41,642 nt of DNA, taken from positions 1 through 41,642 of the forward strand of contig JAEZKC010000111.1 of assembly GCA_023436205.1 (NCBI GenBank), written 5' to 3'. Position numbers and translations under genes: made by a program. Source of the stretch: Fibrobacterota bacterium. GTDB taxonomy: Bacteria > Fibrobacterota > Chitinivibrionia > Chitinivibrionales > Chitinispirillaceae. A model generated the notes under the pieces. That model did not search any database and had not been told where the DNA came from. It saw only the letters and a program-made list of their open reading frames with translations. How positions within the stretch are numbered: the stretch's first letter is position 1; the number at the start of each line of letters is the position of its first letter. This document shows, piece by piece, positions 1-7,696 of this stretch.

Positions 1-2
1 AC

Positions 3-308
3 CAGGGCACGTACGGTACAGCTAAAAGCTCCAGTGTTCAGCTTTTCATAGGGAGCACATCCCTTAGCAGACCATTGAGCCCTCTGGCTGCGGGAGCAAC
101 CGGTAAAGCAGTCTTCACCTGGACTGCTCAAGTATCCGGCACCACAACGCTTCAGGCAACCTGTGATGCTAGCGGGGTGATTGATGAATCGAATGAGACA
201 AATAATATTTACACTGAAGATATCACCATTTCTTACCCTGATTATACAGTAGGCCCGATTTCCATAACTCCCAGAGTGAGCAGATCATCGGCCGAGATGT
301 TACATTGA
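3..308 (+). CDS. CARDB-domain surface protein, N-terminal fragment (open at left edge)
   Basis: Open reading frame that enters from the left edge; codons are in register from base 3. It encodes one CARDB-type beta-sandwich (cell-adhesion-related domain), recognisable from the closing motif DESNETNN near bases 184-208. It then starts a second CARDB unit (PDYTVGPISITP), which is cut off when the frame runs into a stop at 306-308. The meaningful part ends at about base 272: the following domain continues without a gap in the -1 frame (SEQIIGRDVTL). So this piece and the next two reading frames are one gene of more than 3 kb. Whether the break is a real mutation or a missing C in the CCC run at 270-272 cannot be decided here. 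The product would be secreted, but the signal peptide lies outside the window. Confidence 0.75.
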   Translation, partial: QGTYGTAKSSSVQLFIGSTSLSRPLSPLAAGATGKAVFTWTAQVSGTTTLQATCDASGVIDESNETNNIYTEDITISYPDYTVGPISITPRVSRSSAEMLH

Positions 309-1966
309 CTGCATATGTGAAAAATGCAGGCAATACTGGAACTATTCTGGGAAGTCAGGTGAAGCTGATTGCAGACGGTGTAGTGAAATCCACTTCCAGC
401 ATAAGCGGACTCAATGCGGGAGACAGCTTGCTTGTGACGTTCAGCTGGACAGTTGCGAGAGGAGCTCATGATTTGGTGATTGAAATTGATCCATCAAACA
501 CCATTTTGGAAAGCAATGAAACCAACAACAGCGCCACCCGATATTTTGAACCGGCTCTTCCAGATCTGCAAATCACCGGAGTAAGCTGGGTTCCCAGGAA
601 CCCCATCGATGGTCAGTCGGTGACATTCTATGCTCAGATTGAAAACAAAGGTACCGGTGGAGACATTACAGATTATCTAGTCAGATTTTCCATGGATGGA
701 ACTTCACTGGGAACAAGGTTTGTTACTAAGGATATTGGACTGGGAGCTCGAAAAGAGATTTTCGCCAATTCCGGCTTTGAGCAGAATTCCTGGTTCAACT
801 GGACTACAAGCGGACCTTACAGCAAAACTACTTTAGCGAAGAGGAGCGGATCAACAGCCGACAGCTTATATGCGGAACTGACCCAGACAGCTTACAGTTC
901 CAGTTCTGCCTACCTGACATCCACTGCATTTACTGTGAGTGATGCCATTCTGACATTCGACGCATACACGAACAATGCCACAAATGGTACAGTGGAAATA
1001 ACTAATAACGTTGGTACAGTTGTTAAGGGAGTGACACTGAATGCCGGTGACTGGGCTCCCTACGTTGTAGATATACGGGAACTCATAGGACAAACAGTAA
1101 AACTTCGAGCCAAAACGTCACATAACACTACGGTAAGACTCGACAATCTCCGAATGGGCCGCAATTCATCCGCTGTTTACGTGACAGAAGTTCCATCCTG
1201 GAGCTGGACAGCAAGTGTCGGTTCACACTCAATAACCGCCAAAGTGGATACCGCCAATACGATTATGGAAAGTAATGAAGACAACAACGACTTTTCTTTT
1301 GTCATGAACAATATTGAAATCAAGTCACCAAATGGCGGTGAAAAGTTGTATGCCGAAGAAGTGCACACCATTACCTGGATGTCAGGAATTGTCAGCAGCA
1401 ATGTAAGAATTGAATTCTCTTCGGATAGTGGTTCAAACTGGGTATCAATTGCAGAAAATACTCCCAACGATGGAAGCTTTGATTGGAACGTCAACGAGGG
1501 TGAATCAGACAGGTGTCTTATTCGCATTATCGATACACTGTCTGCATCAGTCAGAACTGATGTCAGCGATTCGTTCTTCTCAATCGAAGATCCGACCAGA
1601 CCTCCAGCAATTGTAAGCCACCCTATGGATCAGACCGTTTCAGAGGGAGAAAGCACGACATTCATGGTAGAGGCAACTGGTCCGAATCTTCATTATCAGT
1701 GGCGTAAAAATGGCATTGCCATTACCGGTGCGACCTCTTCGACCTACACAACCCCTGCAGCGATTCCATCAGACAACGGCGCGCAATTCATGTGCATAGT
1801 ATCCTCCCCCTATTCTTCCACCGAAAGTATTGCGGCGAGACTGACAGTAGTTGTCATCCCAGAAGTGATATCGTGCTTACTGGCCTTGATGAAACAGACC
1901 AGGTATTCGTTAATTCAACAAACGGCTGGTACGGGACCCTTTTTGGGACTGGAAACGATACCTTAA
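305..1966 (+). CDS. CARDB/Ig-like surface protein, middle fragment
   Basis: Middle segment of the frameshifted surface protein; its genuine coding starts near 272, upstream of the TTG at 305. Order of modules: second CARDB unit to about 555 (ends ESNETNNS), and a third CARDB unit from about 563. The third is interrupted at about 761-1160 by a jelly-roll, carbohydrate-binding-like domain (starts NSGFEQNSWFNW) before its closing strands and ESNEDNN at about 1270. Then come a Kre9/KNH-type 'GPI-anchored' beta domain (IKSPNGGEKL, about 1317-1600) and an I-set Ig-like domain (about 1610-1855, YQWRKNG and a late Cys). After about 1860 the frame reads nonsense (VISCLLALM) to the stop at 1966, while homology resumes in the -1 frame. 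Likely role: extracellular adhesion or substrate binding; the family assignment is by eye. Confidence 0.75.
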   Translation: MTAYVKNAGNTGTILGSQVKLIADGVVKSTSSISGLNAGDSLLVTFSWTVARGAHDLVIEIDPSNTILESNETNNSATRYFEPALPDLQITGVSWVPRNPIDGQSVTFYAQIENKGTGGDITDYLVRFSMDGTSLGTRFVTKDIGLGARKEIFANSGFEQNSWFNWTTSGPYSKTTLAKRSGSTADSLYAELTQTAYSSSSAYLTSTAFTVSDAILTFDAYTNNATNGTVEITNNVGTVVKGVTLNAGDWAPYVVDIRELIGQTVKLRAKTSHNTTVRLDNLRMGRNSSAVYVTEVPSWSWTASVGSHSITAKVDTANTIMESNEDNNDFSFVMNNIEIKSPNGGEKLYAEEVHTITWMSGIVSSNVRIEFSSDSGSNWVSIAENTPNDGSFDWNVNEGESDRCLIRIIDTLSASVRTDVSDSFFSIEDPTRPPAIVSHPMDQTVSEGESTTFMVEATGPNLHYQWRKNGIAITGATSSTYTTPAAIPSDNGAQFMCIVSSPYSSTESIAARLTVVVIPEVISCLLALMKQTRYSLIQQTAGTGPFLGLETIP

Positions 1967-3069
1967 GAGATCTGCTTTCCGGTTTGTACTATATTACCAT
2001 ACGAAATGAAGGTAAACGCACCGAGCGACTCGGTGTTAATGTTAGTGGTGGGAAAGACACAACGATCACCATTTCTTTGGAAAATGCCGTTGAAATTTCC
2101 TTTGAGGATACTGTAAGTATCAAGCAAAGACCAGGTGTTGCGATGTCTCTCGGGTCTCCAGTGAGTGTCATCATGGAAGATGTGAACTCAGATGGTAATG
2201 AGGATATCGTGGCTGGATTCACAGATAATTCCATTGACATTTTCACTAATGAGTCCGGTCAGTACGTGTTTAACAAGCGAATTCTCCTGTCGAGCGGCAG
2301 TATCAGATGCATCAGAGCTGCAGACTGGAACAACGATGGTCTGCTGGACCTGATTGCCGGATACGAAGATGGGGTTATCAAACTACACACTCAAACATCC
2401 GGCCTGGAATTTACACCAGACAGTATCCTTTTCGATGCTCCAAGCGGGCTTTCAAGCTTTGACCTGGAAGATTTCGATTTCGACGGCAAAGCGGAAATGG
2501 TGCTTGGTTTCATTGATGGAACAGTACACATTTTGAAGGCTTCGGGATCATCAAGGACCCTAACCCAGATGACGCTTGACGGCAATGTACCGTGCGATGC
2601 AGGCAACGGAGCCAATGTACTTGCCATTGACGTTAGCGGAGATGGCCTGTCGGACGTGATTACGGGTACGTCAGAGGGTATATTCAAATGGTACAGAAAC
2701 AGTGAATCCGGAGTATTCACTGATATGGGAAACCTGATATCCTCGGGTGCAGCTCTTTCCATTGGTGAGCAGGTCTCTGTTTCCTCTGTCTTTTCAGGAA
2801 TCGGTGAATTCAAGACGATCCTGTTGGCAGATCAGAACGGCTACCTGCTCAAGGCCAATGGAGTGCTCAATGGAGATATCAACGGAGATGGAAAGGTCAA
2901 CCTGGTTGACTTCGGCATGTTTGTAGATTCATGGAGAAGCAAACAGGGCGATCCGGAATGGAATGCTAAAGCGAACATGAACCTTACTGCTGATCCAGTT
3001 TCCAGTCTGCAGATAATCAACCTTTCAGACTTCGGAAAATTTGTTGATGTTTGGCGAAACGAAAAGTAA
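1792..3069 (+). CDS. FG-GAP/VCBS and dockerin-like C-terminal fragment of surface protein
   Basis: C-terminal segment of the same gene; true coding in this frame begins at about 1861 (RSDIVLTGLDETDQ) just after the second frameshift. Contents: a short beta module, then FG-GAP/VCBS-type propeller repeats with DVNSDGNEDI, DWNNDGLLDL and DFDFDGKAEM calcium loops (about 2170-2850). The end is a dockerin type I-like module at 2869-3066: first EF-hand-like loop GDINGDGKVNLVDF, second degenerate loop around LQIINLSDFGKFVDVW. The two duplicated F-helix ends (DFGMFVDSWR and DFGKFVDVWR) are the usual dockerin signature. The stop is followed after 23 bases by a cohesin-like gene, which suggests the dockerin docks on a protein from its own operon. 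Dockerin identity is strong by motif; partner choice is inference. Confidence 0.8.
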   Translation: MHSILPLFFHRKYCGETDSSCHPRSDIVLTGLDETDQVFVNSTNGWYGTLFGTGNDTLRDLLSGLYYITIRNEGKRTERLGVNVSGGKDTTITISLENAVEISFEDTVSIKQRPGVAMSLGSPVSVIMEDVNSDGNEDIVAGFTDNSIDIFTNESGQYVFNKRILLSSGSIRCIRAADWNNDGLLDLIAGYEDGVIKLHTQTSGLEFTPDSILFDAPSGLSSFDLEDFDFDGKAEMVLGFIDGTVHILKASGSSRTLTQMTLDGNVPCDAGNGANVLAIDVSGDGLSDVITGTSEGIFKWYRNSESGVFTDMGNLISSGAALSIGEQVSVSSVFSGIGEFKTILLADQNGYLLKANGVLNGDINGDGKVNLVDFGMFVDSWRSKQGDPEWNAKANMNLTADPVSSLQIINLSDFGKFVDVWRNEK

Positions 3070-3092
3070 TTATTAACTGGCAGGAGTAAAAA

Positions 3093-3599
3093 ATGCAAAA
3101 ATCCAGAAATTTAGGCGTGATTCTCACTAGTGCAGTTCTATGCTTTGGCGGTCCTAACAAGGACGCATCAGTATTTATAGATTACAATGCGGCTACCGAC
3201 GTGGTGGAAGCATGTTCGAATGTCACTACTGCAAAGATGGTTGCTGCTGTAAGAATTTCAAATGCATCGGATCTGGATGGTTACTCTTTTCAATTGGATT
3301 ACGACACCACCATATTCCGGCTGCTTGAATGTGAGACACCCGGAAGCGGTACGGGGGATTTCTTTCTGGAGTCAAATGGTGGTAAAGTCGGCCCTCTTTT
3401 AAAGATGGAAAAAAGCGGTTCAATTGAAATCTCCGCCAGCCTTGTGGGTAACGACCGCACACAGGCCCCTGATGGCGATGGGGTTTTGGCGCTGATTACA
3501 TTTCAGCGATTGACTAATTACGCTTGTGAGCTAAAACTTTCCAAAGTTGAACTCATTGATTCCGATCTTATTCTGGATACGAAACAGGAGGACAGATGA
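3093..3599 (+). CDS. Secreted cohesin-like protein
   Basis: A 168-residue protein with an N-terminal signal peptide (hydrophobic residues about 7-19, LGVILTSAVLCF) and essentially one domain. The domain has the shape of a cohesin fold: paired strands, YSFQLDYDTTIFRLLECETPG around residues 65-85, and a late DGDGVLALITFQRL strand at about 128-141, which is the classic cohesin 'DGvLatitFk' strand. Cohesins bind dockerins in cellulosomes and on other bacterial surfaces. A GGCAGGAG ribosome-binding site precedes ATG 3093. It sits 23 bases after the dockerin gene and overlaps the next gene by the ATGA quartet. It has no evident anchor or sorting domain, so it may be a soluble adaptor. Family call is by pattern; sequence identity to known cohesins is likely low. 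Confidence 0.7.
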   Translation: MQKSRNLGVILTSAVLCFGGPNKDASVFIDYNAATDVVEACSNVTTAKMVAAVRISNASDLDGYSFQLDYDTTIFRLLECETPGSGTGDFFLESNGGKVGPLLKMEKSGSIEISASLVGNDRTQAPDGDGVLALITFQRLTNYACELKLSKVELIDSDLILDTKQEDR

Positions 3600-4360
3600 A
3601 ACTTATAAAAATTGCCATACTTGCATGTGCGATCTCTGCAAGTCTGATGGCTGGAGCAAATTCCGGCGCCCGTATACGTTTGGATTTAGACCCTTCAACA
3701 TCCGATGTGGATACAATTTTGACTGTTGCAAATGACAGCTCATTATTTACGGTGGCATTACGAATCGATCAGATCGTAAGCATCAAGGGCTTTGCTGTGA
3801 GAATCGCAGTAGATACCAGCAAATTTGTCTACAACTCCTATGTTTTAACTGACGGTGTCAATACAAACATATTAGGACCAAGCCCGATGAGTTTTGCTGA
3901 CAATCTTCCCGGCAGCATTGAAATCGTTGCTTCATCATCTTCACCTGCAACTGTTTCAGAAGGCTATCTGGGGACAGTGACATTCAGATCACGGATCAAA
4001 AAAGGCGAGCAAGTTGAGCTTTCCATTGACTATGCCGAAATTACAGATGCAGCAAACGGTCTTGATGTGGTTTCTGAACTGAAGAATTGCACTTACAAAG
4101 TTGATGTCTTGTCAGGAGCAGTTCGGCAGATGTATACTTTCAATGTGGCCCCGGTCATCGATAAAAGCAACGGGTTGGTGAGGATAAGCTTACCGGAAGG
4201 CAATAACAAGATAAGAGTAATGGATCTTAAGGGACGTTCGGTAAAATCCTTTACAGCACCAGCTGGCATCTGCAATATGGTGGGCCTTGTGTCGGGTAGT
4301 TATGTCGTAAGGATAAGTGGTACTTCATATTCCAGTAATTATAACCTGACAATACCATAA
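3596..4360 (+). CDS. Cohesin-like protein with C-terminal sorting-like domain
   Basis: A 254-residue secreted protein. Signal peptide at residues 1-20 (IAILACAISASLMAGA). A cohesin-like domain spans about 25-175, with IKGFAVRIAVDTSKFVYNSY and a late EGYLGTVTFRSRI strand equivalent to that of the preceding protein. The last ~75 residues (RQMYTFNVAPVIDKSNGLVRI to the end, with VRISG near the C-terminus) resemble the type A C-terminal sorting domains found on many secreted Bacteroidota and Fibrobacterota proteins: IRVMDLKGR followed by SGSYVVRIS. The start codon overlaps the stop of the upstream cohesin gene (ATGA), so the two are translationally coupled. Having two cohesin proteins, one with a putative anchor domain, next to a dockerin protein argues for a small surface complex. 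A hairpin at 4371-4400 closes the operon. Confidence 0.72.
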   Translation: MKLIKIAILACAISASLMAGANSGARIRLDLDPSTSDVDTILTVANDSSLFTVALRIDQIVSIKGFAVRIAVDTSKFVYNSYVLTDGVNTNILGPSPMSFADNLPGSIEIVASSSSPATVSEGYLGTVTFRSRIKKGEQVELSIDYAEITDAANGLDVVSELKNCTYKVDVLSGAVRQMYTFNVAPVIDKSNGLVRISLPEGNNKIRVMDLKGRSVKSFTAPAGICNMVGLVSGSYVVRISGTSYSSNYNLTIP

Positions 4361-4370
4361 AATGCTTCTG

Positions 4371-4400
4371 AGGGGCTATGCACAGTACAGCACAGCCCTT
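4371..4400 (+). terminator. Probable terminator hairpin after the dockerin-cohesin operon
   Basis: AGGGGCTATGC pairs with GCACAGCCCTT across an 8-base loop, allowing wobble pairs. It starts 10 bases after the stop of the second cohesin gene. The tail (CAACTTTTC) has only a short T run, so it may be weak. Confidence 0.5.
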
Positions 4401-4914
4401 CAACTTTTCACCCACCGCCACTTCGAGTTTAAAAACTCAGCATTTCTCTTTAGCATAAAACTGGTAACCAAACAGCTACTCTGAAGTTGGAATGATTCTT
4501 TCCTTTCTAAATATTTAAGTAGGAATAGCACAAAGGACATTTCGGGGAAGACAACCCCATGGCGAAAATCAGTGTAATGTGCTGCAGGTTGAGCATAATA
4601 ATATAGACGTTTTTTCTCTCTCTGGCATGCGGGGCAGTTGCTCAAAAAAATTCAGTATCTATCATACAGAAGGATATTCTGCCAGATTATTACTTCTTTG
4701 ATCGAGTACCCCAATGGCTCATGTCTCTTTTAATGATATCTGTTTTGCTTTGGCGCGGTAAAAAAGGGCATGAGCCGGAAGGGTGTCATTAAAATTAACC
4801 AACAGCCCATGCTTGAACTGTGCCGGAGCCTGCATGAGACTACCTGATAATAAATTATGGCAGGGTATTTGATTCGCCTAATTATCCATTTAGATTGAAC
4901 GTTAAGGGCCAACT
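4401..4914. other. Non-coding stretch with one long-range inverted repeat
   Basis: About 510 bases without a convincing gene. Reading frames on the minus strand here (up to about 80 codons) match nothing recognisable and have no ribosome-binding sites. The only structure seen is a perfect 8-base inverted repeat, GGCTCATG at 4716-4723 and CATGAGCC at 4769-4776. The last bases hold the AAGGG ribosome-binding site of the next gene. Confidence 0.4.
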
Positions 4915-5520
4915 ATGCGTATTCTGAGCAGATCAAAAAAGGAAAAACATGGCCTCTTTGCAGAAATATACCGTTATGACAAAAGCAGCGGTTCCTATAT
5001 AATAGAAATCGCCCTGGATGATTATGGCGATATCTTCAGCGAATGGGATCCTGCCCCGTTTAAGCTTCGGGACATCGACCCGGATCTGGAGCTCTACCTT
5101 GAGGGCTGCTCCCATGATATCCCCTTCAAATTTCCGGTTGCACTGAGTTTTACCATCCCAAAAACTAAAAGAAGAGAAAACATTGAAGACCAGGCAAAAA
5201 ATGGTCTGCGCAACGGATTCACCATCAAGCGCTATTTTCTGCAAAAAGAGATACGAGGCGCAAACAAACAAACCTTCCTCTATTTTCTGGTAGGCTTTGC
5301 CTTTCTCTGGATCGCAACAATCTTCCCCTCACGCCTGCTTGCTTCCCCTTTTCCTTCCATAATTGTGGAAGGGCTGTTCATCGGCGGATGGGTTTTCATC
5401 TGGGAATCAATAACGCTCATTCTCTTTACCCTCAGTGGACTTCACAAGCGTGACCGCACTTACGCCCGGCTGCAGAGGTCGGAGATCAGTTTCAGGACGG
5501 CATATCCGGAAACTGGATAA
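4915..5520 (+). CDS. Conserved-looking membrane protein of unknown function
   Basis: A 201-residue protein I do not recognise. The N-terminal ~115 residues are soluble and charged, with an acidic stretch (DYGDIFSEWDPAPFKLRDIDPDLELYLEG written here in outline: about residues 37-64). Two hydrophobic segments follow: about 121-140 (FLYFLVGFAFLWIATIF) and about 148-172 (IIVEGLFIGGWVFIWESITLILF). The short C-terminal tail is basic. This suggests a soluble domain attached to a two-helix membrane anchor, with both termini on the same side. ATG 4915 is preceded by AAGGG at a sensible distance. No operon partner: the next gene is convergent and 400 bases away. Confidence 0.7.
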   Translation: MRILSRSKKEKHGLFAEIYRYDKSSGSYIIEIALDDYGDIFSEWDPAPFKLRDIDPDLELYLEGCSHDIPFKFPVALSFTIPKTKRRENIEDQAKNGLRNGFTIKRYFLQKEIRGANKQTFLYFLVGFAFLWIATIFPSRLLASPFPSIIVEGLFIGGWVFIWESITLILFTLSGLHKRDRTYARLQRSEISFRTAYPETG

Positions 5521-5524
5521 GGGA

Positions 5525-5570
5525 GAAGAGCCAGAGACCAGAGGACAGAGGTCATGATCCAGAAGTCAAA
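5525..5570 (+). repeat. Dispersed CTGGTCTCTGG-type intergenic repeat, copy 1
   Basis: CCAGAGACCAGAGGACAGAG and flanks. In reverse complement it aligns with 9246-9295 (CTGGTCTCTGATCTCTGG), and both copies lie just outside genes. Low-complexity, CTCTGG-rich; origin unknown. Confidence 0.4.
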
Positions 5571-5581
5571 CATCGGAGAAA

Positions 5582-5620
5582 TTCCGTTTACATCGAGCGT
5601 AGGTCTTTTTGTAGTCAAAA
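5582..5620 (+). repeat. Intergenic direct repeat, copy 1 (GAGCGTAGGTC family)
   Basis: TTCCGTTTACATCGAGCGTA followed by GGTC and, after a short variable part, GTAGTCAAAA. It matches the copy at 5693-5731. The shared core GAGCGTAGGTC...GTCRAAA resembles the GAGCGNAGTCGAA half of short palindromic intergenic repeats that are widespread in environmental bacteria. Confidence 0.5.
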
Positions 5621-5692
5621 GGGAATTGCTGCTTTCTGATTGTAGATTGCGGATTAACAGAATTTTCACCTCGTCTCGATAATGTTACCACC

Positions 5693-5731
5693 TTCCGCTC
5701 ACATTGAGCGTAGGTCCGCCGGAGTCGAAAT
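5693..5731 (+). repeat. Intergenic direct repeat, copy 2 (GAGCGTAGGTC family)
   Basis: TTCCGCTCACATTGAGCGTA, then GGTC and GGAGTCGAAAT. Second copy of the element at 5582-5620, 111 bases away in the same orientation. The whole stretch 5521-5922 is otherwise without a supportable gene. Confidence 0.5.
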
Positions 5732-5922
5732 GTATTCCTTATTTTCAACAGACCGTTTAAGAAAATATATTTGTTAACGGCGATGACGCCTTGCAGGTCA
5801 CCGGCTCATTTCACGCATTGGAATACCTGGTAAAAATAATCATCAGAGTTTTGCGATCACGATGAACTGAAGAGGAAGAGTTCGACCTTACGCTAATGAA
5901 CAGTGATGAAAGGTTACAGTCA

Positions 5923-6489
5923 TCATTCAGCAGTTTCCAGGGTGTTCAAACTTTCAAGAGCCTTGAGAAGGCTCATGCGAATACACTTTTTGTAAAGCTT
6001 TTCCAGATAATCGTTGCTTGCACTCAAGGATTTCACTTCCAGATTGGCTTCTCCTGTTGTGGACAAAAGAAAAGGTTCATGTTTTCCATCAAAAATCTCC
6101 ACTTTGAGTGCAGTCTTTACGAATTCTTTTTCCAGAAAAGCCGCCCCCTCGAACTTTTTTATCCCGTAAACAAGAGAGACCGCCACCCTAACCGGTATAC
6201 CTGAATCACTTGTGAAGTGACCTATTTCCTTTGTAATTATGTTCCTGTGCTCTTCAGTAAGAATTGGCCTAACCTCATCCCTCTTTTTGGACAAACAGAA
6301 AAAGGGAATCTTCAGTTCCCGATCATCTGCAGCATCTCTCCCGTCCACAATTTCCAGGCTGTCCACAACCAGGGAAAGCTTTCCGGCATTTACCTTAACA
6401 GGTTCAGAGAGAATCGCATTTTTCATTGATCCGGCACAGCCGAAAAAACAAATAACTGAAACACTTAAGAATATCAGTGTGTTTTTCAT
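5923..6489 (-). CDS. Lipoprotein of unknown function
   Basis: A 188-residue lipoprotein starting at ATG 6489 (MKNTLIFLSV); a TTG five codons upstream is less likely, because GGAAG lies just ahead of the ATG. The lipobox is FFGC with Cys about residue 18, followed by AGS, so it should be lipid-anchored, probably at the outer membrane. The mature part alternates strands and helices: KLSLVVDSLEIVDGRD early, then GIPVRVAVSLVYGIKKFEG in the middle, and a helical C-terminus (YLEKLYKKCIRMSLLKALESL). The layout recalls small periplasmic lipoproteins of the LptE/GNA1162 kind, but no family can be assigned. It is transcribed alone, convergent with the gene at 4915. Confidence 0.7.
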   Translation of the reverse strand: MKNTLIFLSVSVICFFGCAGSMKNAILSEPVKVNAGKLSLVVDSLEIVDGRDAADDRELKIPFFCLSKKRDEVRPILTEEHRNIITKEIGHFTSDSGIPVRVAVSLVYGIKKFEGAAFLEKEFVKTALKVEIFDGKHEPFLLSTTGEANLEVKSLSASNDYLEKLYKKCIRMSLLKALESLNTLETAE

Positions 6490-6671
6490 GGCTTCCAACC
6501 CCAACCCTTTAATGTAGATACGTTTTCAGCTTATAGTAGAAAATTAAAAACCTTTGCAGAAACATGCAAAGAGTATGTAAAAAAAATCAGGATGATCGAT
6601 TATTCACACTAGATTAGATCATGGGATGTTTTTTACAATAAGGAGATTATGAAATATAAGAGCGGATAAAT

Positions 6672-6694
6672 CCCGAGGCAAACAGCACCTCGGG
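6672..6694 (-). terminator. Terminator-like hairpin below the beta-barrel gene
   Basis: Perfect 7-base stem CCCGAGG/CCTCGGG with a 9-base loop, starting 24 bases beyond the stop of the minus-strand barrel gene. On that strand it is followed by ATTTAT, a weak T tract. Confidence 0.6.
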
Positions 6695-6717
6695 AGGAGT
6701 ATCAGATCAAAATCGTT

Positions 6718-7305
6718 TTAGCGGCCGAACATCCAGACTACACCAACACCGGCGGTAATGTACTGAAGATCAACATCGGTTGTGGTGCCTGCCAGCTCGA
6801 TCTCTCTGGAGAGAAAACGGTAGAGAACACTTGGTGTAAGAATCAGATTATCTGTCAAATTGATACCTACTCCCGCACCAGCTTCCCACCCGAGGCCATG
6901 AGGTGTACTGTCAAGAACATCACCATCGCTGTTCTCTGTTTCAATATGCTTGTAAACACCCCCCGCTCTAAGGAGATAACTTACCCTGCTGTCTGCTATG
7001 GGATGCATGAACTGTAAGCCAAGCATATAGCCGGTCTCCTCAAAGTCGATGTCTGCACCTGCAAAGGATTGCTCGGCTGCAAACTTATTCCAACTCCAGC
7101 CTGCATAAGCTCCCAGATGCTGCATGAAATAATAGGCAACCGTGCCTTCGAAACCATACCCTGTAGAAAGATCCGCATCGCCCAACTCGCTTACCGGAAT
7201 TGATACTCCCGGACGAAACTCCAAACTGAAGCCATTTTGTGCACGAGCAGTGAAAGCAAACAGAGCCAAACCCATTGCTGCAACAGTAGTGATACGTCTT
7301 AACAT
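6718..7305 (-). CDS. Outer-membrane beta-barrel protein (porin-like)
   Basis: A 195-residue precursor with a clear signal peptide (MLRRITTVAAMGLALFAF, cleavage after TARA, mature start QNGFSLEF). The mature chain is a run of short amphipathic strands separated by turns, consistent with an eight-stranded outer-membrane barrel of the OmpX/OmpW/OmpA-N type. Examples are YGFEGTVAYYFMQHLGAYAGW, YMLGLQFMHP, VSYLLRAGGVY, LGWEAGAGVGINLTDNLILT and ITAGVGVVWMFGR, the last ending in an aromatic-containing C-terminus. The start is fixed by AGGAGG 8 bases upstream of ATG 7305. Monocistronic, with a hairpin downstream. Substrate or partner unknown; family confidence good, function open. Confidence 0.85.
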   Translation of the reverse strand: MLRRITTVAAMGLALFAFTARAQNGFSLEFRPGVSIPVSELGDADLSTGYGFEGTVAYYFMQHLGAYAGWSWNKFAAEQSFAGADIDFEETGYMLGLQFMHPIADSRVSYLLRAGGVYKHIETENSDGDVLDSTPHGLGWEAGAGVGINLTDNLILTPSVLYRFLSREIELAGTTTDVDLQYITAGVGVVWMFGR

Positions 7306-7696
7306 AAAAACCTCCTGAATGTGTTGAAAAAGTATTTCTGTTTGACTCCCGATTGTGCAATGACCGTGCCATAGTATAAAAATCAGGAAATTGCAGATGA
7401 AAACGAGGTCTTTACAGGTTTAATCACTTGAACGGGTGTGAAAAAATTCTCACATGGAACACTTGCAGTACTATGGAATAACGGGGGGATTTTGGTGTGC
7501 ATTTTTTCACATGCATGTTTATGCAGACGCATCGAAAACTTGTCAATCAAAGTTCGTGATCGATAAACTCCGATGACTAATATACAGATGTCAGCAATGC
7601 GTGAAATATGGCCGGAGACCTGTGAGGCGTCTTCGCCGTTAACAGAATTGATTTTACTCCACAACTTCAATGTATTAAGAAGACCAGAACTCTATA
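7306..7696. other. Intergenic region upstream of the barrel gene
   Basis: 390 bases. On the minus strand a TATACT element (about 7374-7379) lies roughly 65 bases upstream of the barrel start and could be a -10 box; the matching -35 (TTCATC, 17-base spacer) is poor. A 95-codon minus-strand frame at 7383-7670 has no ribosome-binding site and no recognisable sequence, so I do not call it. Confidence 0.35.

Noticed and set aside
270..1868. Programmed -1 ribosomal frameshifting
   Set aside because: No X-XXY-YYZ slippery heptamer or downstream pseudoknot was seen; a missing C in each CCC run is simpler. Kept only as an alternative in the finding.
4400..4912. Minus-strand reading frames of 60-80 codons after the cohesin operon
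   Set aside because: No ribosome-binding site, no recognisable sequence, and the terminator hairpin overlaps the end of one of them.
7383..7670. 95-codon minus-strand frame between the kinase and barrel genes
   Set aside because: Lies in the likely promoter region of the barrel gene, lacks an initiation signal and has no domain pattern.
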